From Hyphomonadaceae bacterium (lineage in GTDB: Bacteria; Pseudomonadota; Alphaproteobacteria; Caulobacterales; Hyphomonadaceae), in the NCBI GenBank assembly GCA_030696545.1, contig JAUYSA010000245.1:1-14077 (forward strand): a stretch of 14,077 bases of DNA. Reading direction: 5' to 3'. The position numbers and the translations under genes were made by a program. A model generated the notes under the pieces. That model was not told the DNA's origin. It searched no databases and was given only the letters and a program-made list of their open reading frames with translations. Positions 1-5,165 of this stretch are shown here, one piece after another; the stretch's first letter is position 1; each line of letters begins with the position of its first letter.

Positions 1-887
1 ATCGGGGCCTTCTTGGTCTCGATCAGCTCAGCCAGACGCTCCATCAGTTTCGACTTCTGAACCTGATAGGGGATTTCGGTGATGATGATGCGGTACATGC
101 CGCGGCCGAGGTCTTCCTTGCGCCAGCGCGCCTGCACGCGGACGCCGCCGCGGCCGGTGGCGTAAACTTCGCGCAGGCCCTCCTTGGTTTCGACGATGAC
201 GCCGCCCGTGGGGAAGTCTGGGCCGGGCATGATCTTCAGGAGATCATCGACGGTGGCTTTCGGGTGGTCGAGTAGATGGATCGCCGCGTCGATGCATTCA
301 GCGGGGTTGTGGGGCGGGATCGAGGTCGCCATGCCGACCGCGATGCCGGACGAGCCGTTGGCGAGCAGGTTCGGGAAGCCGGCGGCGAGGACCACAGGCT
401 CCTTGTTTCGCTCGTCATACGTATCGCGGAAATCGACGGCGTCTTCGTCGAGGCCTTCGAGCAGCAGCATGGCTGCGGGCGTGAGCTTGGCTTCGGTGTA
501 GCGGAAGGCGGCGGCGGCATCGCCATCGATGTTGCCGAAGTTGCCCTGGCCATCGACCAGCGGCGTGCGGGTGGCAAAGTCCTGAGCGAGACGCACCATG
601 GCGTCGTAGATCGATTGGTCGCCGTGCGGGTGGTACTTACCGATGACTTCACCGACCACGGTGGCGGACTTGCGGTGGCCGCCATTCGGGTTGAGCCCGA
701 GTTGCGCCATGGCATAGAGCACGCGGCGGTGGACGGGCTTCAGGCCATCGCGCACATCCGGCAGGGCGCGCGATGTGATCGTCGAAAGCGCATAGGCGAG
801 ATAGCGGCGCGACAGCGCCTCGCCCATCGGTTCGTCGATGATCTCCCCGCCATTGTCGGGCGGATCGATGGTGGTGTTCCTGGCCAT
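1..887 (-). CDS. parC: DNA topoisomerase IV subunit A (N-terminal part)
   Basis: ParC is the DNA-breaking and rejoining subunit of topoisomerase IV, which unlinks daughter chromosomes together with ParE. About 295 N-terminal residues are visible; the rest lies beyond the left edge. The reading frame gives the typical winged-helix breakage domain: LSRRYLAYALSTITSRALPD near residues 25-44, GLKPVHRRVLYAM near 48-60, the quinolone-pocket stretch GKYHPHGDQSIYDAM at 83-97, and RYTEAKL at 129-135 with Tyr130 as the predicted catalytic tyrosine after Arg129. The ATG is preceded by AGGA at 7 bases (895-898), which supports the start. The gene lies 24 bases after recO on the same strand, so the two are probably co-transcribed. 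The product could be confused with GyrA, but the recO-parC order and the Gln-Ser at the quinolone pocket fit alphaproteobacterial ParC. Confidence 0.93.
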   Translation of the reverse strand, partial: MARNTTIDPPDNGGEIIDEPMGEALSRRYLAYALSTITSRALPDVRDGLKPVHRRVLYAMAQLGLNPNGGHRKSATVVGEVIGKYHPHGDQSIYDAMVRLAQDFATRTPLVDGQGNFGNIDGDAAAAFRYTEAKLTPAAMLLLEGLDEDAVDFRDTYDERNKEPVVLAAGFPNLLANGSSGIAVGMATSIPPHNPAECIDAAIHLLDHPKATVDDLLKIMPGPDFPTGGVIVETKEGLREVYATGRGGVRVQARWRKEDLGRGMYRIIITEIPYQVQKSKLMERLAELIETKKAP

Positions 888-911
888 GCCAAAATCCTGG
901 TTAGTCTCGAA

Positions 912-1655
912 TCAGCCGGGTGAGAGTCGCCCTGCCCGCTCCAGCCGGTCAATCATAAGAAGGCGCGCTTCTGGCACACCCTTGTTGAGATCCGCGAACA
1001 ATCTTTCCGCAAGGAAGTGTCCGGTGAGCCGGAAGCCCGCACGGATATCCACAGGGGTGGCCGGCGCGGTGTTGTCGATCAGGAAGGCCGGCAGGGGCAA
1101 GAGGCGGTCGAGATAGTCGCCTGCTTCCGATCCGCGCACGGCGCGGCCAGATTTGGGGCTCACATGGGTCAGACCATCATTGCTGCCTGATACGGCGCAA
1201 CTCGACAGGTCGAGGCCGTAGCCCATCATGGTCAGGAGACCAATTTCCCAGCGGATGAAAAGCGCGGGCCAGACCTGAACGTCGCCCAGCATGTCGAGGA
1301 CTGTTTCGGCGGCGTCATAAAGCGCGGGCTTGGCCTCGCCCTCGGGCAGCGCGGCGGCGAGAAGTTCGGCGAGCGCAGAGAGACCCGCGAGCGATTCTGC
1401 ATCGGACATATAGACGGCGGCGCGCTCATTCTCGGACTCTACCGTGAAGAAGCCGAGACTGTCGTCGGCGCGGGCTTTCCACGTCACGTTCAGCGTGTTG
1501 CCCGGCTGCATGGGCGCGCGCTTTTTCTGGCTGGCGCCGCCATAGACCATGGCGCGGCGGCGGCCGTGTTCGCGCGCGAAGACTTCAAGGATCGCCCCGG
1601 TTTCGCCGAAACGCCTCAAGCCCAGCGATATCGCCTGGTCGCTCCACTCAGCCAT
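912..1655 (-). CDS. recO: DNA repair protein RecO
   Basis: RecO helps load RecA on SSB-coated single-stranded DNA in the RecF pathway of gap repair and recombination. The 247-residue product has the usual family length. It opens with MAEWSDQAISLGLRRFGETG, matching the OB-fold start of the family. It continues with EVFAREHGRRRAMVYGG (DNA-binding OB fold), a helical middle, and a C-terminal part with LSSCAVSG and VSPKSGRAV, where other members carry a zinc-finger remnant. The frame stays open to about 1772, but family alignment puts the start at 1655; an in-frame ATG at 1667 is the alternative. Neither has a clear Shine-Dalgarno sequence. recO is first of a recO-parC pair and divergent from the guanidinium exporter. 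Confidence 0.92.
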   Translation of the reverse strand: MAEWSDQAISLGLRRFGETGAILEVFAREHGRRRAMVYGGASQKKRAPMQPGNTLNVTWKARADDSLGFFTVESENERAAVYMSDAESLAGLSALAELLAAALPEGEAKPALYDAAETVLDMLGDVQVWPALFIRWEIGLLTMMGYGLDLSSCAVSGSNDGLTHVSPKSGRAVRGSEAGDYLDRLLPLPAFLIDNTAPATPVDIRAGFRLTGHFLAERLFADLNKGVPEARLLMIDRLERAGRLSPG

Positions 1656-1745
1656 TGGGTGAGGCATAGGCCCATGGAGGCGAAACGCAACCGCGCGGCG
1701 CGCCAGTTGACCTTTGATGCGCGCTGTCCCAAATCGCCAGCAAGC

Positions 1746-1793
1746 GAGGACGACCTCCCCCACTTTGGGCAATCACGCGGGACGGCCCGACGT
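1746..1793 (+). promoter_or_regulatory. guanidine-II (mini-ykkC) riboswitch aptamer
   Basis: Two hairpins, each capped by an ACGR tetraloop, precede the exporter gene. P1 is GAGG-ACGA-CCTC (1746-1757). P2 is ACGCGGG-ACGG-CCCG(A)CGT (1775-1793), with seven pairs and one bulged A. A 17-base linker separates them. This is the known architecture of the guanidine-II riboswitch: two ACGR-loop hairpins that kiss through their CG dinucleotides and bind guanidinium. The class is known upstream of SMR guanidinium exporters, including E. coli sugE/gdx. Here the ribosome-binding site starts 6 bases after P2. A weak promoter, TTGACC (1707-1712) with CAAATC 17 bases on, would start the RNA just before P1; only the -35 box is convincing. 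The call rests on motif reading and gene context, without a covariance search. Confidence 0.85.
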
Positions 1794-1798
1794 ATTGC

Positions 1799-1805
1799 AG
1801 GAGGG
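1799..1805 (+). promoter_or_regulatory. strong Shine-Dalgarno site of the exporter, can pair with riboswitch P1
   Basis: AGGAGGG lies 4 bases before the ATG at 1810 and fixes that start. Bases 1800-1804 (GGAGG) are complementary to 1754-1758 (CCTCC), which form the 3' side of P1 plus one base. The ribosome site and the closed P1 hairpin are therefore mutually exclusive partners of the same segment, as expected if ligand binding frees translation. Confidence 0.7.
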
Positions 1806-1809
1806 CCAT

Positions 1810-2130
1810 ATGGCCTGGGTATTCCTTGGTATCGCCGGACTTCTGGAAGTTGTCTGGGCGTACTTCATGAAAACATCGAACGGCTTCACCAAGCCGGTGG
1901 AATCCGTGGTCACGATTGTGGCGATGGTGATCAGTTTCTGGCTGTTGTCGCTGGCGATGAAAGAGCTGCCGCTTGGAACGGCCTATGCGGTCTGGACCGG
2001 CATCGGCGCGGCGGGTGCGTTTGCGGTGGGGATTTTCATCCTCGGCGAAGCGGCGACCGTGATGCGCGTGGGATCGGTTCTGCTGATCCTTGCCGGGATC
2101 ATCGGACTGAAGCTGGCGTCGGACGCCTAG
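1810..2130 (+). CDS. gdx: SMR-family guanidinium exporter (Gdx/SugE type)
   Basis: This is a 106-residue, four-helix inner-membrane protein of the small multidrug resistance family. It should work as a dual-topology dimer exchanging protons for guanidinium. The residues known to line the Gdx substrate pocket are all present: Gly10, Glu13 (central proton/substrate carboxylate), Trp16, Ser42, Tyr59 and Trp62. The YAVWTGIGAAGA segment and the ending LGEAATVMRVGSVLLILAGIIGLKLAS are typical of the SugE/Gdx branch rather than the EmrE multidrug branch. The start at 1810 is set by AGGAGGG 4 bases upstream and by the family N-terminus MAWVFLGIAGLLEVVWA. The gene is monocistronic, divergent from recO, and its stop overlaps the end of the convergent Crp/Fnr gene. 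The leader carries a guanidine-II riboswitch, which independently supports guanidinium as substrate. Confidence 0.93.
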   Translation: MAWVFLGIAGLLEVVWAYFMKTSNGFTKPVESVVTIVAMVISFWLLSLAMKELPLGTAYAVWTGIGAAGAFAVGIFILGEAATVMRVGSVLLILAGIIGLKLASDA

Positions 2131-2810
2131 TCGAGCTCGGAGCGATAGTAGGCCGAGACTATACCGTAGCATTCGCACGCTGCCTGTTCGAGACCGGCGC
2201 GATCAACGATCGTGAGACGCCCGCGCGAATACTGGATCAGGCCGGATTTCTGCAGCGTGCCCGCCGCGATCGTTACGCCCGGCCGTGTGACGCCGAGCAT
2301 CAGCGAGATCACCTCGTGCGTCAGGTTCAGCGTGTCGCCGTCGGTGCGGTCATGCACCATCAGCAGCCAGCGCGCGAGACGCTGGACGACTTCGTGCGCG
2401 CCGTTGCAAGCCGCGACCTGCGCAACCTGGCCATGCAGCGCGTTCGCGAAGCCGTTGAGCGCCTGCCGAAGCGGCGCCGACTGTTCGGCAATGGTGCGCA
2501 GCGCAGACGCGTCCGCGCGTAACGCCACGCCATCGCTCTGCGCCGTGAATTCCGATGTGAGCGTATCCGCGCCCAGCGCGGAGTGAACTCCGGCCGCGCC
2601 TTCGCGCCCGACATGACCGATCTCGATGCGTCCGCCCTGCTCCAGCGGGGCAAGCAGGGAGATTATCCCGCTCTCGACAAAGAAGACCGACTTCGCGGGT
2701 TCGCCCGCTCCCTGGAGAATGCCGCCTGATGTCATGCTGATGCGTTCGAGCAGCGCGCGTACCGCAGCGAAATCGCCAGCCGGCAGGCGGGCGAGGATCG
2801 TGTTTCTCAT
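2127..2810 (-). CDS. Crp/Fnr-family transcriptional regulator
   Basis: The 227-residue product has the two-domain Crp/Fnr layout. An N-terminal cyclic-nucleotide-binding-like beta roll (about 1-120) contains GEPAKSVFFVESGIISLL and the IEIGHVGREGAAG turn. A dimer helix (about 120-150) follows, then a C-terminal winged helix with LTHEVISLMLGVTRPGVTIA as the helix-turn-helix. There is no N-terminal cysteine cluster, so an Fnr-like iron-sulfur sensor is unlikely; the ligand is unknown. Homologues of this alphaproteobacterial type begin close to MRNTILARLP, which supports the ATG at 2810, though 2834 (ATG) is possible and no good Shine-Dalgarno sequence decides. The gene overlaps the end of the convergent SMR gene by 4 bases. 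A promoter-like pair lies about 100 bases upstream. Confidence 0.88.
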   Translation of the reverse strand: MRNTILARLPAGDFAAVRALLERISMTSGGILQGAGEPAKSVFFVESGIISLLAPLEQGGRIEIGHVGREGAAGVHSALGADTLTSEFTAQSDGVALRADASALRTIAEQSAPLRQALNGFANALHGQVAQVAACNGAHEVVQRLARWLLMVHDRTDGDTLNLTHEVISLMLGVTRPGVTIAAGTLQKSGLIQYSRGRLTIVDRAGLEQAACECYGIVSAYYRSELD

Positions 2811-2914
2811 GTCAGATTGTCTAGAGTTTGGCATGCCTGAACCCCGCAAAACGACGGGGAGCACAAACATCTCTCTGCCGGACGCCGCCAAAAGGTCGCT
2901 GTCCGATAAGGGGA

Positions 2915-2943
2915 TATATAGGGCGCACGACGCGACCTGTCCG
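2915..2943 (-). promoter_or_regulatory. candidate sigma-70-type promoter for the Crp/Fnr gene
   Basis: Read on the minus strand, CGGACA (2938-2943) and TATATA (2915-2920) are 17 bases apart and match four and about five positions of the -35 and -10 consensus. Transcription would start near 2908, leaving a leader of about 98 bases. That leader contains a CCCCG-N8-CGGGG hairpin (2842-2859). The promoter was predicted by eye only. Confidence 0.45.
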
Positions 2944-3114
2944 ATCTAATAACTGCAATGGAATGGCCTTGAGAAAAGTCGAACGCCGTCATGGCGTCCA
3001 GCCCTCTGAATCCGGTCCCGATACCGAATCCGAGGGTGCCGGACCTTGCCGTCATCTAGACGGAACTGTCTGTTCGACGCCTTACACACACGTCACGTTC
3101 GACGCCCGCAGCGC
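2944..3114. other. intergenic stretch with several small inverted repeats
   Basis: Together with 2811-2943 this makes a gap of 304 bases between the Crp/Fnr gene and the receiver gene, with no convincing coding frame. ACGCC-GTCAT-GGCGT (2983-2997) is followed on the minus strand by TCGACTTTTCTC and could end transcription of the receiver gene. CCGTC-ATCTA-GACGG (3049-3063) is a second perfect stem. CCCTC/GAGGG (3002-3006 with 3032-3036) and TCCGG/CCGGA (3011-3015 with 3039-3043) are interleaved, pseudoknot style. A small RNA or a terminator cluster is possible; nothing proves either. Confidence 0.35.
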
Positions 3115-3492
3115 CTAATCGAGGCATTCGACGGGTAAAGCCGCATCAAGCGCGGTTGCGAATGCGCGCGGAGTGACAGGTTTGGCCAGAAGGGTCAGCC
3201 CCTGAAGGGCTGGATGTATCGCCCATGACGCTTCGTGCAGGCGCGCGGAGCAGATGATCATGGGCGGCGGGGTCGGTCCGAAGGCCCCGTTCCTTATGAT
3301 GTGGATCAGTTGAACGACGTCGAGCCTTGGAAGGGAAATCTCGGCGACGATCAGGTCGATCGCGAAATCGGACATCGATCTCAGCGCATCAACGCCATCG
3401 GCTGCCCCCACGCTGTCAAACCCACATTCATCCAGAAGTTTTGAAACCTGAAGCCGGGCGTCGCTGTCGGCGTCAACGATCAGCGCTCGCAT
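3115..3492 (-). CDS. stand-alone atypical receiver-domain protein
   Basis: This is a single receiver domain of 125 residues with no output domain. It has the CheY-like order: ALIVDADSD at 3-11 (acidic pocket), KLLDECGF (helix 1), AADGVDALR, DLIVAEISLPRLD at 46-58, IICSA at 79-83 (the Thr/Ser switch), and LLAKPVTP at 101-108 with the conserved Lys104. The phospho-acceptor position reads Glu51 (codon GAG) and the second acidic pocket residue is Ala8. Phosphorylation as in a normal response regulator is therefore unlikely; Glu can mimic the phosphorylated state in some receivers. The start may be 3492 or 3501 (MRFMRALIV); a GAGG lies just before 3492. No histidine kinase gene is nearby. Its partner and role cannot be told from the window. 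Confidence 0.8.
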   Translation of the reverse strand: MRALIVDADSDARLQVSKLLDECGFDSVGAADGVDALRSMSDFAIDLIVAEISLPRLDVVQLIHIIRNGAFGPTPPPMIICSARLHEASWAIHPALQGLTLLAKPVTPRAFATALDAALPVECLD

Positions 3493-3541
3493 GAACCTCA
3501 TGTGGTCAGCGCTGTGGCGAGCGGCAACGATAGAACAGCCT

Positions 3542-3571
3542 CGAACGGCATCGTTCGTATGGGTTTCATAC
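3542..3571. repeat. two abutting inverted repeats upstream of the receiver gene
   Basis: CGAACG-GCAT-CGTTCG (3542-3557) is immediately followed by GTATG-GGTTT-CATAC (3557-3571), both perfect. They lie 50-80 bases upstream of the receiver gene start on the minus strand, inside its probable leader or promoter region. They could be operators or RNA hairpins. Confidence 0.5.
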
Positions 3572-3613
3572 ACATTTCCCCCGCGATCGCATGAGCGATT
3601 CGGGATCAACGTG

Positions 3614-3635
3614 AGACAGCGGCGAACCGCTGTCT
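3614..3635. repeat. 9-bp perfect hairpin
   Basis: AGACAGCGG-CGAA-CCGCTGTCT is a perfect 9-base stem with a four-base loop; on the minus strand the loop reads TTCG. No T run follows on either strand, so a simple intrinsic terminator is not supported. Confidence 0.55.
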
Positions 3636-3671
3636 GTACGATATCCTACGGAACTCTGTATGATATCCCAC
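3634..3671. repeat. direct repeat of 16 bases at 22-base spacing
   Basis: CTGTACGATATCCTAC (3634-3649) and CTGTATGATATCCCAC (3656-3671) agree at 14 of 16 positions. The period of 22 bases, about two helical turns, would put two bound proteins on the same face of the DNA. The second copy also lies within GTATG-N8-CATAC (3658-3675), which echoes the arms of the repeat at 3557-3571. Confidence 0.5.
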
Positions 3672-3687
3672 ATACCAGATCAAAACT

Positions 3688-3708
3688 CTCCCTGCGCTGC
3701 GCAAGGAG
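3688..3708 (-). terminator. candidate terminator of the DUF6134-type gene
   Basis: A 21-base imperfect palindrome, CTCC-C-TGCGC-T-GCGCA-A-GGAG, lies about 46 bases past the stop of the DUF6134-type gene. Read on the minus strand the stem is followed by AGTTTTGATC, a short T run. The structure fits a modest intrinsic terminator; an operator role is the alternative. Confidence 0.45.
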
Positions 3709-3753
3709 TGCTCATTTATCCGGAATGACGCCAAACGATCGGCGAAAGATGCG

Positions 3754-4416
3754 TCAGGCCGGCAGCGCGCGCAGGACGTATTCGATCTTCGAGCCCTGCG
3801 CCTCGAATGCGCATTTCACCCAGCGGCCTGCCGAGTCATACCAGAAGCTGGCGTCGATCTCGCTGTCGACGTCAAAGCGTTGGGCGTCGATCATGCGGCC
3901 GCCAGCTTTGACCTTTTCGATGCCGCGATCCTTCACCTTGATGGGAAGCATTTCGCCGGTCTCCGTAGAGAACATGGTGGGCTGTTTCATCTCGTCACGA
4001 TTCCAGTGCGTGGAAGGAATCACGGGGCCGGTCAGGACGCCCTTGAACTTGTCGCCCTTTACGCTGAGCCCACCCTCGGTGGGCTGCGCCGCGAGGGTCT
4101 TCCACTTGCCGCCGTTCTTGGTGCGCGAGCCGACCCAGACGAGCTTGCTGCCGACATAGCGTTCGGTCACGTCATGCGCGTAGTCGAAGAAGGTGATCGG
4201 TCCGAGCGCGACCTTGAGCACGACATCGGTTTTCACGGTGAGCGAGTCGCCCTCGCGTGTGAAGTTCACGAGGTGCGTGCCGAACTCGCCGCCGTCTCGC
4301 AGGACGTCGAATTCAAGCTTGTCGCCATTGGCGGGCTGCCATGGCTGCGCAACGGCGGGCATGGCGCCAAGCGCCGTCACAGCGGCGGCGACGATCCAGG
4401 TGGTGAAGCGCATCAT
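3754..4416 (-). CDS. secreted DUF6134-type protein
   Basis: The 220-residue product starts with a clear Sec signal peptide (hydrophobic 7-20, cleavage expected after AVA at 21-23), so the mature protein is periplasmic or exported. The mature part is beta-rich and resembles the DUF6134 family: LEFDVLRDGGEFGTH near the N-terminus, a repeated strand pattern in DVVLKVALGPITFFDYAHDVTE, WVGSRTKNGGKWKTL, and PSTHWNRDEM in the middle. No catalytic motif is recognised and the biochemical role of the family is not known to me. The ATG at 4416 overlaps the upstream cupin gene's TGA as ATGA, so translation is coupled. The family assignment is from recalled motif patterns and is not certain. Confidence 0.8.
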   Translation of the reverse strand: MMRFTTWIVAAAVTALGAMPAVAQPWQPANGDKLEFDVLRDGGEFGTHLVNFTREGDSLTVKTDVVLKVALGPITFFDYAHDVTERYVGSKLVWVGSRTKNGGKWKTLAAQPTEGGLSVKGDKFKGVLTGPVIPSTHWNRDEMKQPTMFSTETGEMLPIKVKDRGIEKVKAGGRMIDAQRFDVDSEIDASFWYDSAGRWVKCAFEAQGSKIEYVLRALPA

Positions 4417-5015
4417 GCGGAATCTTTCTGTTTTCTGATGCCCACCCCGAACAATCCCAAAAATCCTACCAGCGGCCGCCCTGCTTCTTCCGCCAGGAGG
4501 CACACGCATGTCTCGCCGCCGACTGCGCGCGGCTGGTGCTTCATGCCCGGCTCGGCGAAGGCGAGATCGCCGCGTTCATAGACGCCAAACTCGTCGGCAT
4601 AGCTGCCCTGCAGGACCACCGTAACGTCGCGGCGGCCGTGACCATGGCCGGGCGCACGCTCGCCGGGGTCCAACCGCAGGAGGCTCGCCATGGGAATGTC
4701 GGTTGGATGCGTCTTCACGCCGAAAATGCTCTTGCGCCATTTCAGGGCGATGAGGTCGCGGTTGAGGTAGGGGGCGAAGCGAGGCGACGCCGCATTAAAC
4801 GCGTCCTGCACCGCAGGCAGCGACGGCAGGGCCACGGGGCGGGGCGGTGCATCTTCCAGCATCAGGCCACCGACTGCATCCAGCACGCGGGCATTGATCG
4901 CGCCGCGAGGGGAAATCACCCGGTGAATATCGGCCACAAGCCTTTCCGCCTGCGACAGGCTTCCGGCCGCGTAGTCGAGCATGAAGGCGGAATACGCATT
5001 GTCATGAAAGCTCAT
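4413..5015 (-). CDS. ChrR-like cupin protein lacking the zinc-finger cysteines
   Basis: This 200-residue protein has the length and two-domain layout of ChrR, the anti-sigma factor of RpoE in Rhodobacter. The N-terminal domain should bind zinc through His-His-Cys-Cys: His31 is present, but the cysteine positions 35 and 38 are Ser and Gly. The C-terminal cupin keeps the metal-site spacing exactly, with His124, His126, Asp130 (Glu in ChrR) and His160 in PGHGHGRRD and PGMKHQP. The product therefore looks like a metal-binding cupin sensor or enzyme whose anti-sigma domain may have lost zinc. No ECF sigma gene is adjacent. The ATG at 5015 is chosen from the family start (MSFHDN); a TTG at 5042 is less likely. 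It is the first gene of a coupled pair with the DUF6134-type gene. Confidence 0.82.
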   Translation of the reverse strand: MSFHDNAYSAFMLDYAAGSLSQAERLVADIHRVISPRGAINARVLDAVGGLMLEDAPPRPVALPSLPAVQDAFNAASPRFAPYLNRDLIALKWRKSIFGVKTHPTDIPMASLLRLDPGERAPGHGHGRRDVTVVLQGSYADEFGVYERGDLAFAEPGMKHQPRAVGGETCVCLLAEEAGRPLVGFLGLFGVGIRKQKDSA

Positions 5016-5042
5016 CGGGGGGCCCGTTGTACCGATTATCAA

Positions 5043-5072
5043 CGGATACGCAGGGCAAACCCCTCCGGATCA
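5043..5072 (-). promoter_or_regulatory. possible ECF-type promoter of the cupin gene
   Basis: On the minus strand TGATCC (5067-5072) lies 18 bases before TATCCG (5043-5048), about 28 bases upstream of the cupin gene start. TGATCC is the known -35 element of RpoE/ChrR-group promoters. The -10 fits only in its first two bases, so this is a weak call. Confidence 0.3.
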
Positions 5073-5165
5073 TGGGGCTACAAGGTTGATCGCACGCTGC
5101 AATCTCCCTAGGTCATAGGACGCGCATAGCCGCCGGGTCTGGGACGGCTGCGCCAAGGGGCTTTC

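Noticed and set aside
1566..2522. A 318-codon plus-strand frame across recO, the SMR gene and the Crp/Fnr gene
   Set aside because: It runs through three supported genes in the wrong frame or strand and carries no family motif.
4417..4509. Longer N-terminus for the DUF6134-type protein
   Set aside because: The extension would bury the signal peptide; the ATGA overlap with the cupin gene supports the shorter start.
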